The notes: a model not told the origin generated them from the sequence alone. DNA of 64,000 nucleotides from Halorussus gelatinilyticus (GCF_023238445.1 NZ_CP096658.1:2790001-2854000); one strand, 5' to 3'; counted from the stretch's first letter, positions 8,504 to 18,178 are shown. Program-made: numbers and translations.

Positions 8504-11221
8504 ATGACTACCGAGCAGCGCGAACGAGGGTTCGACCACACGGCGGTCGAACCGAAGTGGCAACGCGCGTGGGACGACGCCGACGTGTTCCGAATCCCGG
8601 ACGGCGCCGAGGACCCCGAGTACGTCCTCGCCATGTTCCCCTACACCTCCGGGAACCTCCACATGGGCCACGTTCGCAACTACACCATCACCGACGCGTA
8701 CGCCCGCTTCGAGCGTCTGCGCGGCGAGAACGTCCTGCACCCGATGGGGTGGGACTCGTTCGGTCTGCCCGCCGAGAACGCTGCCGAGGAGCGCGACACC
8801 AACCCCCGAGACTGGACGCTGGACTGCATCGACTCGATGAAAGAGCAACTGCAGGCGATGGGCTTCGGCTACGACTGGGAGCGCGAGGTCACGACCTGCG
8901 ACCCCGACTACTACCGGTGGAACCAGTGGCTGTTCAAGCGATTCCTGGACGAGGACCTCGTGGAGCGCCAGAGCGCCGAACTGAACTGGTGTCCGTCCTG
9001 CGAGACCGTGCTGGCCGACGAGCAGGTCGAGGAGGGAGAGGCTCCGGAGGATCCTCACGGAGACGGCGGAGCCGTCGAAGTCTGCTGGCGGTGTGACACG
9101 CCCATCGAACAGCGCGAGATGGACCAGTGGTTCTTCACCATCACCGACTACGCCGACGAACTGCTGGAGTCGCTGGACCAACTGGACGGGTGGCCCGCCA
9201 ACGTCCGGGAGATGCAGCGCAACTGGATCGGCCGCCAAGAGGGCGACACCGTGGCGTTCGAGATTCCCGGCTACGGCGACGTGGACATCTTCACGACGCG
9301 ACTCGACACCATCCACGGCGCGACGTTCTTCTCGCTCGCGCCCGGCCACCCCGTCGCGCAGGAAATCGCCGAGGACAACGACGAGGTCGCCGAGTACATC
9401 CACGAGGCCGAACACGCCGACGAGGACGAACTGGACGTGACCTCCGGCGTCTTCACGGGCGAGCACGCGGTCAACCCCGCCACTGGCGAGGAGATTCCCG
9501 TCTACGTCGCCGACTACGTGCTGACCGACGTGGGGACCGGCGCGCTGTACGCCGTGCCCGGCCACGACGACCGGGACCACGAGTTCGCCGAGGCCCACGA
9601 CATCCCCATCGAGCAGGTCGTGGAACCGGCCCCGGACGCCGACGCGGACCCCGAGGACGTGGACGTGCAGGAGGAGGCCTACACGCCCGACGGCGTGCTG
9701 GTCAACAGCGGCGAGTACGACGGCCTGACCAGCGAGGAGGCCCGCGAGCGGTTCGTCGAGGAGTTCGACGGCGAACACCGCACCGAGTACAACCTCCGGG
9801 ACTGGGGCATCTCGCGCCAGCGCTACTGGGGCACGCCCATCCCGATGATTCGCTGTGACGACTGCGGCTACGTCCCGGTGCCCGACGAGGACCTGCCGGT
9901 CGAGTTGCCCGAGTTCGTCCACACGACGGGCAACCCGCTGGACGCCGCCGACGAGTGGAAGCGCGTCGAGTGCCCCGACTGCGGCGGCGACGCCGTGCGC
10001 GAGACCGACACGATGGACACGTTCGTGGACTCGTCGTGGTACTTCCTGCGCTACGTCTCGCCCGACGAAGAAGCGATGCCCTTCGACACCGAGCGCGCGA
10101 GCGACTGGATGCCGGTGGACCAGTACGTCGGCGGCATCGAACACGCCGTGATGCATCTGCTGTACGCCCGGTTCTTCACGAAGGTGCTGGACGACATCGA
10201 CCTGCTGGAGGGCGTCCGCGAGCCGTTCACCGACCTGACGAATCAGGGGATGGTGCTGGGCGCGGACGGCAACAAGATGTCCAAGAGCAAGGGCAACGGC
10301 GTCTCGCCCCAGCGCATCATCGACGAGTACGGCGCGGACACCGCCCGGCTGTTCATCATGGAGGCCGCCCAGCCCGAGAAGGAGTTCGCGTGGAGCGAGG
10401 AGGGCGTCCACTCGGCGCACAACTTCCTGCAGAACGTCTACCGACTGGCCGACGAGTTCGCCGCCGGCGAAGTGGCCGGATCGGAGACCGAAACCGATGC
10501 CACCGCCGTCGCCGACTACGTGTCGCGCGAAATCGACGCGACGGTCGCCACCGCGACCGAGGAGTTCGAGGACTTCCGGTTCAACCACGCGCTGCAGGCC
10601 GTCCGCGAGATGGTGTCGCTCCTGCATCGCTACCGGGAGTACACCGCGCCCGACGAGGAGACCTTCGAGCGCGGACTGGTGACGGCCGTCAAGATTCTGT
10701 CGCCGGTCGCGCCCCACCTCGCCGAGGAGGTCTGGGAGCGACTGGACCGCGACGGCCTGCTGGCCGAGGCCGACTGGCCCGCCGCCGACGCGCCCGACGA
10801 CTACGACGTCGAGCGCCGACTCGTGGAGAACACCCGCGAGGACGTGCGCGACATCGTGGACACCGTCGGCATCGAGGACCCCGAGACCGTCACGCTCGCG
10901 GTCGCGCCCGAGTGGAAGCACCGCGCCCACGAGGTCGCCGCCGACGCCGACGGCAACGTCGTCGGCACGGTCATGGGCGACGAGCAACTGCGCGAGGTCG
11001 GCGAGGCGGCCGCGGACTTCGCCAAGGACCTCGCCGCGCGTTCGGAGGCGCTGGACGAGCAACTGTCCCCCGAGCGCGAGCGCGCCGCGCTCGAACGCGC
11101 CGCGTGGCTGCTGGAACGCGAGTTCGGAGCCGACGTGGTGGTTCAGAGCGCCGAGGAAGCCGACGGCGAACTGGCGAGCAAGGCCGAACCGGGCCGGCCC
11201 GCAATCGACATCGAAGAGTAG
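8504..11221 (+). CDS. leuS: Leucyl-tRNA synthetase, bacterial type
   Basis: A 905-residue class Ia synthetase charging tRNA-Leu. Visible are HMGH (53-56) in [15 protein letters not shown], the editing domain CP1 with [12 protein letters not shown], and KMSKS (591-595) followed by GNGVSP. The catalytic core resembles bacterial LeuRS (for example the [11 protein letters not shown] and [10 protein letters not shown] blocks) rather than the archaeal/eukaryal form; haloarchaeal LeuRS enzymes are known to be of this kind. Two zinc-binding cysteine pairs (CPSC/CWRC and CDDC/CPDC) are visible. The start at 8504 follows an AT-rich stretch; an upstream in-frame ATG at 8474 adds ten residues that do not fit the family. 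Confidence 0.95.
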   Translation: MTTEQRERGFDHTAVEPKWQRAWDDADVFRIPDGAEDPEYVLAMFPYTSGNLHMGHVRNYTITDAYARFERLRGENVLHPMGWDSFGLPAENAAEERDTNPRDWTLDCIDSMKEQLQAMGFGYDWEREVTTCDPDYYRWNQWLFKRFLDEDLVERQSAELNWCPSCETVLADEQVEEGEAPEDPHGDGGAVEVCWRCDTPIEQREMDQWFFTITDYADELLESLDQLDGWPANVREMQRNWIGRQEGDTVAFEIPGYGDVDIFTTRLDTIHGATFFSLAPGHPVAQEIAEDNDEVAEYIHEAEHADEDELDVTSGVFTGEHAVNPATGEEIPVYVADYVLTDVGTGALYAVPGHDDRDHEFAEAHDIPIEQVVEPAPDADADPEDVDVQEEAYTPDGVLVNSGEYDGLTSEEARERFVEEFDGEHRTEYNLRDWGISRQRYWGTPIPMIRCDDCGYVPVPDEDLPVELPEFVHTTGNPLDAADEWKRVECPDCGGDAVRETDTMDTFVDSSWYFLRYVSPDEEAMPFDTERASDWMPVDQYVGGIEHAVMHLLYARFFTKVLDDIDLLEGVREPFTDLTNQGMVLGADGNKMSKSKGNGVSPQRIIDEYGADTARLFIMEAAQPEKEFAWSEEGVHSAHNFLQNVYRLADEFAAGEVAGSETETDATAVADYVSREIDATVATATEEFEDFRFNHALQAVREMVSLLHRYREYTAPDEETFERGLVTAVKILSPVAPHLAEEVWERLDRDGLLAEADWPAADAPDDYDVERRLVENTREDVRDIVDTVGIEDPETVTLAVAPEWKHRAHEVAADADGNVVGTVMGDEQLREVGEAAADFAKDLAARSEALDEQLSPERERAALERAAWLLEREFGADVVVQSAEEADGELASKAEPGRPAIDIEE

Positions 11222-11315
11222 GCTGACTCCGGTTCTTTTTCGTCGTTTCTTCGAGGAGTGCCGAACAGATGGACGACGGGCAGACGCTCGACTTCGCAAA
11301 CCATCACGGGTGGAT

Positions 11316-11494
11316 AAAGGGGCCGCCCGCTCGCGGTCACGCGAGCGAAGCGAGTGTGACCTCGGAAGACGCGGTTTTTCTTCCGGCGGGCCGCGGGCCC
11401 GTGGTCGTCTGGCCGACCGCTATCCGCAGGCGAACGAAGTGAGCCGAGGATATGTCGGCCAGCGACCGCGAGCGGGCGGGGGCTTTCGGGGCGT
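11316..11494 (+). repeat. Structured repeat family E, copy E1 (candidate RNA or non-autonomous mobile element)
   Basis: The element is closed by perfect 15-nt arms, CGCCCGCTCGCGGTC (11324-11338) and GACCGCGAGCGGGCG (11464-11478). Inside are GGTCAC/GTGACC (11335-11340, 11356-11361), CGGAAGA/TCTTCCG (11363-11369, 11379-11385), a CGGGCC-GCG-GGCCCG hairpin, and nested stems GGCCGAC/GTCGGCC (11411-11417, 11454-11460) and ATCC/GGAT (11422-11425, 11448-11451). A second copy in inverse orientation lies at 47465-47637. The 373-nt gap between leuS and moxR contains no credible gene. Confidence 0.7.
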
Positions 11495-11594
11495 GCTTTC
11501 CGACGGTTTCGGCGGTCACGCTCACAGAAACATCGAACCCCGCCGAAACGAACCGAGTACCAACCTTCTTTACGACTCGCTAAAACTTCGAGTC

Positions 11595-12554
11595 ATGGAC
11601 CAACCCACCGCGACCCAGCGTTGCGAGCGCGTCCTCGATGCGGTCAGTTCGGCGGTCGTCGCCGACGAGGAGTTCCTCGAAACCGTCCTCACGGGGATTC
11701 TGGCCCGCGGGCACGTCCTGCTGGAAGACGTGCCCGGCACCGGGAAGACCCTGACCGCGCGGTCGTTCGCCGACGCGCTCGGTCTCTCGTTCTCGCGCAT
11801 CCAGTTTACGCCCGACCTGCTCCCGGCGGACATCACCGGGTCGAACGTCTACGACGAGGGAACCGGCGAGTTCGAGTTCTCGCCCGGTCCCGTCTTCGCC
11901 AACGTCGTCCTCGCCGACGAGATAAACCGCGCGCCGCCGAAGACGCAGGCCGCGCTGCTCGAAGCGATGGGCGAGGGACAGGTCACGGTGGACGGCACGA
12001 CCCACGCGCTCCCCGACCCGTTCTTCGTCCTCGCCACGCAGAACCCCGTGGAGCAGGAGGGCACCTTCGGCCTGCCCGAGGCCCAGCGCGACCGCTTCAT
12101 CGTCAAGACGACGATGGGCTACCCCGAGTTCGAGGGCGAGCGCGAACTGGTGGACCGGCGCGCCGACCGCACCGCCAAGGCCCCGAGCGTCGGGTCGGTC
12201 GTGGAGGGCCGGGAGGTCGCGGCCATCCAGCGCGTCCTCGAATCGGTCCGCGTGGACGGGAAACTGCGCGACTACGTGGTCGCGCTCGGCCGAGCGACCC
12301 GCCAAGACGACCGCGTGGCGGTGGGCGTCTCGCCGCGGGGCATCCAGCGACTCTTCGAGGCGGCGCGCGCCAGCGCGGTCGTCTCGGGCCGCGACTACGT
12401 CGTCCCCGACGACGTGAAGCGCGTCGCCGAACCGACCTTCGCACACCGCCTCGTGCTGACCGACGAGGCGAGCGTCCGCGGGGCCGACCGGAGCGCGGTC
12501 GTCGCGGACGTGCTGGAGCGCGTGGAGGTTCCGGCGGTCAAATCCTCCGCCTGA
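11595..12554 (+). CDS. moxR: MoxR-family AAA+ ATPase
   Basis: A 319-residue AAA+ chaperone-like ATPase. Walker A is EDVPGTGKT (44-52), Walker B is VVLADEINRAP (about 101-111), and sensor 1 is FVLATQNPVEQEG; the C-terminal lid runs from about 230. MoxR proteins help activate or assemble partner proteins that carry DUF58/von Willebrand-like domains, and are normally encoded beside DUF58 and transglutaminase genes. Here the neighbours are leuS and an FAD oxidoreductase; the matching DUF58/transglutaminase operon lies 12 kb downstream (24617-31351). The start is set at 11595 because the longer upstream reading passes through repeat E1. Confidence 0.9.
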   Translation: MDQPTATQRCERVLDAVSSAVVADEEFLETVLTGILARGHVLLEDVPGTGKTLTARSFADALGLSFSRIQFTPDLLPADITGSNVYDEGTGEFEFSPGPVFANVVLADEINRAPPKTQAALLEAMGEGQVTVDGTTHALPDPFFVLATQNPVEQEGTFGLPEAQRDRFIVKTTMGYPEFEGERELVDRRADRTAKAPSVGSVVEGREVAAIQRVLESVRVDGKLRDYVVALGRATRQDDRVAVGVSPRGIQRLFEAARASAVVSGRDYVVPDDVKRVAEPTFAHRLVLTDEASVRGADRSAVVADVLERVEVPAVKSSA

Positions 12555-12585
12555 AAGAGCGAATCGCTCGCGGGTCCGCTCGGAG

Positions 12586-13980
12586 TCAGTCGCTCGGTTC
12601 GACGTTCCGGTTCATCCGAAACAGGTTCGTCGGGTCGTACTCGGCCTTGAGTTCGGCCAGTCGGTCGTAGTTCTCGCCGTACGTGATGGCCTGTTGACCT
12701 TCGTCGCTGGAGAAGTTCACGTAGACGCCGCCGGTCGCGTGGGGAGCCATCGCGTCGTAGAACTCCCGCGCCCACTCGATACAGCGGTCGTCGTCTTCCG
12801 GGTCCTCCCACCGCGTGTGGACGTTCATCGCGTACGCGGCGTCCCGGTGCGGGTACGCGGTCGCGTCGTCGGGCACCCGCGCCATCTCGCCGCCCAACTG
12901 CGCGAAGAAAATCTCCGAGAGCGGCGACGGAATCTCGGCCGCGTACTCGACGGCCGTGTCGATGGCCTCGTCGGGGAGTTGCTCGAAGTTGTGGGACTTC
13001 CAGTAGTTGCGCGCGCCCTCCGTGAGCAGCGGGTCGAACGACTGCTGGAACTCGGCGTACCGGTGGGGACCGACCGCGTCGGCGATGGGGTCGCCGTAGC
13101 TCCGGAGCGGTTCGAGGACCTGCTCGCCCTCGTCTACGTCGCCCGCGTAGAACGCCACGACGACGAGGACGCCCACGCCGTGAGTGTCGCTCGGGAGGAA
13201 CGGGAGCGGCGGAGCCTTCCGAAGGATGGCCCAGACCGCCGCCTCGTCGGGTGCCTCCTCGTTGAAGTCCCTGACGTGTCGAAGCACGTCCGCGGCGTCC
13301 TCGCCGGGGTAGACGACCGGTCCCGCCAGAACCTCCGGGCCGACCTCGTGGAGGTCGAACTCGAACGACGTGGCGACCCCGAAGTTGCCGCTCCCGCCGC
13401 GGAGTCCCCAGAAGAGGTCCGGGTTCTCGTCCCCGCTCGCGCGGCGGCGTTCGCCGTCGGCGGTCACCACGTCGACCGACCGGAGGTTGTCCACGGTCAT
13501 CCCGTACTTGCGGGTCAGCCACCCGAACCCGCCGCCGAGGGTCAGTCCCGCGACGCCGGTCGTGGAGTTGATGCCCAGCGGCGTGGCGAGACCGAACGCT
13601 TGGGCTTCGTGGTCGAAGTCCGCGAGGGTCGCGCCGGGTTCGACGCGGGCGGTGCGAGCGTCGGGGTCCACTCGGACCGAGCGCATCTCCGAGAGGTCCA
13701 CGACCAGTCCGTCGTCGCAGACCGCGTCGCCCGCGATGTGGTGGCCGCCGCCCTTGACCGCGACCAGCATCTCGTTCTCGCGGCCGAAATCGACCGCCGC
13801 CATCACGTCGGCGACGCCCGCGCACTGCGCGACGACCGCGGGCCGTCGGTCTATCATCCCGTTCCAGACCGCTCGCGCGTCGTCGTACCCCTCGTCGCCG
13901 GGTTCGAGGACGGTCCCCCGAAATCCCTCGCGGAGTTCTGCGATTGTCAGTTCGTCTACTGTCGGACTCGTTGTCGCCAT
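12586..13980 (-). CDS. FAD-binding oxidoreductase with BBE domain (berberine-bridge type)
   Basis: A 464-residue flavoenzyme of the PCMH/berberine-bridge family, which oxidises sugars, alkaloids or other small alcohols/amines with oxygen. The FAD domain (about 45-215) contains KGGGHHIAG, where His80 should bind FAD covalently, and LGGGFGWLTRKYG. The cysteine that provides the second covalent link in bicovalent members sits just before the GGG motif; here that segment reads GINSTTGVAG with no Cys, so flavin attachment should be through His only. The C-terminal BBE segment ends NYDRLAELKAEYDPTNLFRMNRN, the usual close. Substrate unknown. It has its own AT-rich promoter. Confidence 0.85.
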   Translation of the reverse strand: MATTSPTVDELTIAELREGFRGTVLEPGDEGYDDARAVWNGMIDRRPAVVAQCAGVADVMAAVDFGRENEMLVAVKGGGHHIAGDAVCDDGLVVDLSEMRSVRVDPDARTARVEPGATLADFDHEAQAFGLATPLGINSTTGVAGLTLGGGFGWLTRKYGMTVDNLRSVDVVTADGERRRASGDENPDLFWGLRGGSGNFGVATSFEFDLHEVGPEVLAGPVVYPGEDAADVLRHVRDFNEEAPDEAAVWAILRKAPPLPFLPSDTHGVGVLVVVAFYAGDVDEGEQVLEPLRSYGDPIADAVGPHRYAEFQQSFDPLLTEGARNYWKSHNFEQLPDEAIDTAVEYAAEIPSPLSEIFFAQLGGEMARVPDDATAYPHRDAAYAMNVHTRWEDPEDDDRCIEWAREFYDAMAPHATGGVYVNFSSDEGQQAITYGENYDRLAELKAEYDPTNLFRMNRNVEPSD

Positions 13981-13984
13981 CTCG

Positions 13985-14025
13985 TCTGTAAATGGCGTGG
14001 TCTACCTAAGTATATAGTCTAATTA
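13985..14025 (-). promoter_or_regulatory. Promoter of the FAD oxidoreductase gene
   Basis: The minus strand carries a TATATA-type box at about 14011-14018, roughly 33 nt before the ATG at 13980, within an AT-rich island that contrasts with the surrounding GC-rich DNA. A short leader of about 5-10 nt is expected. Confidence 0.55.
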
Positions 14026-14198
14026 ATCATTATGTTAGCGGGGGTAGATTTGCCGCGCTCCGGACGACCGAAACCCTCGAACCGCCTCCTCGGGAGCGTT
14101 TCGTCGGGGATAAATCACGTCCCGAACGCTATCGCCACCGTTCTCAGTCGCCGACAATCTCCCGAGGAGTCTTCCCCCCGCGACCGAATCGCCCCGGC

Positions 14199-14570
14199 AT
14201 GGTAGAGAAGGCGAGACGCGCGCCGGTCGCGGAGTCGCATCCGGCGGGAGACGACGAGCGAGTCGCGAGTCCCGAGGACGACGGCGAGACGGACGGCGAC
14301 GGCGACCCCGCAGACGCCGACCGCGAGTGGGAGATTCTGGCACGCGAGGACGCCGACGACCCGCCGCGATACGTCGGCACCGTTCGGGCCGCAGACGCCG
14401 CGGCGGCCCACGAGGAGGCCACCCGACTGTTCTGCTGGTACGACCGCGAGGTCTGGGTCTGCCCCGCCGGAGCGATTCGGCGGTTCTCGGTGGCGGAAGC
14501 GGAGGACTCCGAAGCGGCGGACGCGGCGGTGCCCGAGTCCGGGACCGAAGGCCGGACGCACGAACTATAA
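14199..14570 (+). CDS. Htur_1727-type small protein (rSAM-partnered candidate RiPP family)
   Basis: A 123-residue protein with an acidic, low-complexity N-terminal third, then a conserved core (about 43-95) of REWEILAREDADDPPRYVGT, an Ala-rich helix with AAHEEATRLF, and WYDREVWVCPAGAIRRFSV. I recognise this as the family named after Htur_1727, proposed as a peptide substrate for a radical SAM enzyme; the core also resembles PaaB of the phenylacetyl-CoA epoxidase. The start MVEKARR matches the family. No radical SAM gene lies in this window, so the partner, if any, is elsewhere. It is a single gene between an FAD oxidoreductase and a glcD-like gene. Confidence 0.65.
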   Translation: MVEKARRAPVAESHPAGDDERVASPEDDGETDGDGDPADADREWEILAREDADDPPRYVGTVRAADAAAAHEEATRLFCWYDREVWVCPAGAIRRFSVAEAEDSEAADAAVPESGTEGRTHEL

Positions 14571-14645
14571 TTTTCGGTCGCCAGAACCCCGCTACCCCGC
14601 GCCGCTCGGTCCAAACTTTAAGCCGCCCCCGGTCCACGGTAGCGT

Positions 14646-16067
14646 ATGACGCACGACTGCTCGTTTCTCGCGGACCTCGCGCTCTCCGGGGAGGTCTCGT
14701 TCGGCGACTCGGTGCGCGAGAGTCACGCCGCGGACTTCGGTGCCGAAGAGCGCGGCGAGGGCGTCACTCCCGACGCCGTGGTCTGGCCCGAATCGACCGA
14801 CGACGTGGCGACCGTCCTCCCGGCGGCAGACGAGCGCGGGGTGCCGGTCACGCCCTACGCCGCCGGGACGAGTCTGGAGGGTAACGCCGTGCCCGCCCAT
14901 CGCGGCATCAGCCTCGACCTCTCGCGGATGGACGCCGTGCTGGACGTCCGCCCCGACGACTTCCAAATCGACGTGGAACCCGGCATCCTCGGCGCGCAAG
15001 TGGACGAGGCGGTCGCCTCGGAGGGCCTGTTCTTCCCGCCGCTCCCCTCCTCGGGCGACATCTCGACCGTCGGCGGGATGATAGCCAACGACGCCTCGGG
15101 GATGAAGACGGTGAAGTACGGTGAGGTGGCCGACTGGGTGCTGGCGCTGGAGGTCGTCCTCGCCGACGGGTCGGTCGTCGAGACCGGGAGCAGGGCCGCC
15201 AAGACCTCCAGCGGCTACAACCTCACCGACCTCTTCGTCGGGAGCGAGGGCACCCTCGGCGTCGTCACGCGCGCGACGCTCGAACTCGCGGGTCGCCCCG
15301 AGCAGATTCGGGGCGCTCGCGCGCTCTTCCCGTCGCTCGACGACGCCGCGGAAGCCGTCTTCGACGCGGTGCGCTCGGGCGCGGACGTGGCGACCATCGA
15401 ACTCGTGGACGAGGACTCCGCGCGCATGGCCAACGCCTACACCGGCACCGACCTGCCCGACGTGCCGATGGTCTTCCTCGAATTCCACGCGAACCACGGC
15501 GTCGAGCGCGAAATCGAGTTCTGCGAGGGACTCTTCGCCGACCACGACTGCCGGCGGTTCGAGACCGCCGACGAGGACGCGATGGACGACCTCTGGCGGG
15601 CCCGCGAGGAACTCGCCTACGCCGTCCAGTTGTGGGACCCCGACCTGACCGCGCTCCACCCCGGCGACGTGACCGTGCCGATCAGCGACTACCCCGAGAT
15701 GGTTCGGTTCGTCAAGTCGCAGGCCGCCGACCGGGACCTGCTGGTCCCCTGCTTCGGTCACGCCGGCGACGGCAACCTCCACTACTCCGTGCTGGTGGAC
15801 GAGGACGACGACGCGGAGGTCGAGCGCGCTCACGACCTCTACGAGGCCACCGTCGAGAAGGCCATCGACCTCGGCGGCACCGCGACCGGCGAACACGGCA
15901 TCGGACTGGGCAAGCGCGAGTTCCTCGAATCGGAACACGGCCCGGAAACCGTCGAGGCGATGCGCCGCCTCAAGCGCGCGTTCGACCCCCGCGACACCTT
16001 GAATCCGGGCAAGATGTTCCCCGAGACCGCCGAGGGCGAGCGCGTGCGACTCGGCGAATCCGACTGA
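14646..16067 (+). CDS. FAD-linked oxidase, GlcD / D-lactate dehydrogenase (cytochrome) type
   Basis: A 473-residue flavoprotein of the 2-hydroxyacid dehydrogenase group. The PCMH FAD domain (about 38-215) has TPYAAGTSLEG, PSSGDISTVGGMIANDASG and GSEGTLGVVT. The C-terminal FAD-oxidase domain has PCFGHAGDGNLHYS and GEHGIGLGKREFL, which bear the substrate/metal-binding histidines of D-lactate dehydrogenase and GlcD. It oxidises D-lactate or glycolate and passes electrons to the respiratory chain. The length equals stand-alone D-LDH/GlcD and no iron-sulphur GlcF partner is adjacent. Alternatives are D-2-hydroxyglutarate or other 2-hydroxyacid substrates. Confidence 0.88.
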   Translation: MTHDCSFLADLALSGEVSFGDSVRESHAADFGAEERGEGVTPDAVVWPESTDDVATVLPAADERGVPVTPYAAGTSLEGNAVPAHRGISLDLSRMDAVLDVRPDDFQIDVEPGILGAQVDEAVASEGLFFPPLPSSGDISTVGGMIANDASGMKTVKYGEVADWVLALEVVLADGSVVETGSRAAKTSSGYNLTDLFVGSEGTLGVVTRATLELAGRPEQIRGARALFPSLDDAAEAVFDAVRSGADVATIELVDEDSARMANAYTGTDLPDVPMVFLEFHANHGVEREIEFCEGLFADHDCRRFETADEDAMDDLWRAREELAYAVQLWDPDLTALHPGDVTVPISDYPEMVRFVKSQAADRDLLVPCFGHAGDGNLHYSVLVDEDDDAEVERAHDLYEATVEKAIDLGGTATGEHGIGLGKREFLESEHGPETVEAMRRLKRAFDPRDTLNPGKMFPETAEGERVRLGESD

Positions 16068-16126
16068 GAGCGAGTCGCCCCGAGTGGAACCGAGTACTTA
16101 TCACGCGTCTGCCACTCGCTTCGCGT

Positions 16127-17047
16127 ATGAGCGCCGACCTCGTTCCGACCCGCGACGTTCGCCGCGAGGACCTGACCGGCACGCTGTTCGCGGGACTGGG
16201 CCGCGGCCCGCACCCCGGCGTCCTCGTCGTCCACGGGTCGGGCGGCGGCGGAGGCTACGAACGCCGCTACGCCCGCAGCCTCGCCCACCACGGCTACGCC
16301 GCCTTCTGCGTCGAGTACTTCGACGGTCCCGGACGACCCGACGCGCTGGACCGCATCCCGCTGTCGTACTTCGGCCGCGCCGTCGAGTGGCTCCTCGACC
16401 GACCGGAGACCGACGGCGAGCGGGTCGGCGTCGTCGGCTTCTCGCGCGGCGGCGAGGCCGCGATGCTGACCGGCGCGCACTTCGAGCGCGTCGGTGCGGT
16501 CGTCGCCTACTCGGCCAGCGGCTACGCCTTCCCCGCGCCGACGTGGATGCCCGGCGTCGAGGTCGAAGGCCCGGCGTGGACGCTCGACGGCGACCCGGTT
16601 CCCTACCTCCCGGTGGACGAACTCGTCGAAGAAGAGCAGGACGGCTTCGAGGACGTGGTGGAGAACGACGATTTGGACGCATCGACGCGGGCGGTCGCCA
16701 ACGCGACCGACGAGCAACTCCGCCGGGCGACGATTCCCGTCGAGCGAATCGACGGTCCGGTCCTGCTGGTCTCGGGCGGCGAGGACGCCATCTGGCCGTC
16801 GGCGGACCTCTCGCGGGTCGCCATCGACCGACTCGATGCCCACGACCACCCGTGGCCCGCCGACCTCCTCGTCTCCCCCGACGCGGGCCACGCGATTCGG
16901 ACGCCCTACCGGTTCGACGGCGAGAGCGCCCCCGACGCCGACCACCGACTCGGCGGCACTCACCGAGCGAACGCCCGCGCCGCGGCGGACGCGTGGCGGG
17001 TCGCCCTCGACTACCTTCGGGACGGTATCGAGGTGTCTCGTTACTAA
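16127..17047 (+). CDS. Alpha/beta hydrolase, BAAT/acyl-CoA thioesterase C-terminal type
   Basis: A 306-residue cytoplasmic alpha/beta hydrolase. The nucleophile elbow is GFSRGGE (Ser about 110), the acid is in SGGEDAIWPS (about 219-228) and the histidine in SPDAGHAI (about 253). The insertion between elbow and acid and the WPSADLS motif match the BAAT C-terminal/dienelactone-hydrolase-like group, which hydrolyses acyl-CoA or related esters. It is a clear paralogue of the lipoprotein hydrolase at 40249-41715, but lacks the N-terminal BAAT domain and signal peptide. The start at 16127 follows a TATA-like ACTTATC with leaderless-type spacing. Transcribed alone. Confidence 0.8.
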   Translation: MSADLVPTRDVRREDLTGTLFAGLGRGPHPGVLVVHGSGGGGGYERRYARSLAHHGYAAFCVEYFDGPGRPDALDRIPLSYFGRAVEWLLDRPETDGERVGVVGFSRGGEAAMLTGAHFERVGAVVAYSASGYAFPAPTWMPGVEVEGPAWTLDGDPVPYLPVDELVEEEQDGFEDVVENDDLDASTRAVANATDEQLRRATIPVERIDGPVLLVSGGEDAIWPSADLSRVAIDRLDAHDHPWPADLLVSPDAGHAIRTPYRFDGESAPDADHRLGGTHRANARAAADAWRVALDYLRDGIEVSRY

Positions 17048-17086
17048 TGCAAAAACTAATGACGCTTTCAGGGGAAGTGAACGACA

Positions 17087-18157
17087 GTGGTGCGTCGATT
17101 CCTCGCGGAGTCGGCCTCGAAGCTAATCCTCGGCGTCGGCGCGGCGCTCTTTCTCACGTCTGCCATGCACCACGTGTCCGAAATCAACCGAATTAGCGAG
17201 GTGACTGGGCCGATGCTGGCGCTGGCACTCGACGGAACGCTGGCGCTGGCAGTCGTCTACGGCGGATGGCGATTGGCCGACTCCGATTTCGCGTCCGAAC
17301 ACCGATGGCGGGTCGCCGTGTGGTGTCTCCTCGGTATCGCCGTCCTCGTCGGCACCACGGCGGCCGGCATCGCCATCCGTCGATTCGAGGGGCGAGTCGT
17401 GTCCGAATCGGTCTTTCAACTCCTGCTGGCGGCCGACGCGGGCGCGGTTTCGGGGCTGATAGCCGGGTTCTACGACGCTCAGACCCACGCTCACGCTCGG
17501 CAGGCCGAACGAGCGACGACGACGTTGCGGTTCGTGAACGACCTCCTTCGCCACGCCGCTCGGAATCACGTCAGCGCCATCTTGGCTCACGCCGACATCG
17601 CCCGGCGCGAGACCGACGACGAAGACGTATCGAACGCCGCGAGTAGCGTCCGCGAACAGGCCCACGAAATCACCGACCTCGTCGAGAACGCGGGGGCAAT
17701 CGCCGAAACCGTCTCCGGGGACGGTAACGTGGGTCGCATCGACCTCGCGGCCGTCGCCGCCGAAGAAGCCCAGCGCGTCGCCGAGACGTTCGACGCCACC
17801 GTGCGGACCGACCTGCCGGAGCGCGCGCCCGTCGCCGCCAACGAAGCGGTCCGGTTCGTCGTGAAGAACCTCGCGGAGAACGCCGCCGAACACAACGACG
17901 CCGACGACCCGCGGGTCGAACTGGCGGTCACGGACGGCGACGAGTCGGTTCGGCTTCGAGTGGCCGACAACGGGCCGGGCATTCCCGGCTCGCGGAAACC
18001 GGAACTGTTCGACCCGAACGCCCGGAGCAGACACGGCGGCGGCCTGCATCTGGTGGCGACGCTCGTGGACAACTACGGTGGGGACGTGCGGGTCGAGGAC
18101 GGCGACGCGGGCGGTGCGGCGTTCGTCGTGAGGCTTCCGCGAGGTGACGCCCAATAG
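17087..18157 (+). CDS. Membrane-bound sensor histidine kinase
   Basis: A 356-residue kinase beginning with GTG. The N-terminal ~130 residues contain four membrane segments (about 12-30, 42-62, 78-98, 110-128) with short loops and no PAS domain, so the sensory signal is probably read within the membrane. The dimerisation helix carries FVNDLLRHAARNHVSA, with the phospho-acceptor His at about 156. The ATPase domain shows the N box NLAENAAEHN, G1 VADNGPGIP and G2 GGGLHLVATLV. No response regulator is adjacent, so it is an orphan. The C-terminus converges on the next minus-strand gene. Confidence 0.85.
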   Translation: MVRRFLAESASKLILGVGAALFLTSAMHHVSEINRISEVTGPMLALALDGTLALAVVYGGWRLADSDFASEHRWRVAVWCLLGIAVLVGTTAAGIAIRRFEGRVVSESVFQLLLAADAGAVSGLIAGFYDAQTHAHARQAERATTTLRFVNDLLRHAARNHVSAILAHADIARRETDDEDVSNAASSVREQAHEITDLVENAGAIAETVSGDGNVGRIDLAAVAAEEAQRVAETFDATVRTDLPERAPVAANEAVRFVVKNLAENAAEHNDADDPRVELAVTDGDESVRLRVADNGPGIPGSRKPELFDPNARSRHGGGLHLVATLVDNYGGDVRVEDGDAGGAAFVVRLPRGDAQ

Positions 18158-18178
18158 CACGAACACGCCGCTGCTCGC

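Noticed and set aside
8471..11299. A 942-residue open frame on the minus strand across leuS
   Set aside because: It is the antisense shadow of a conserved synthetase; the predicted protein is a valine/glycine-rich low-complexity sequence with no family signature, a normal effect of GC-rich codon use.
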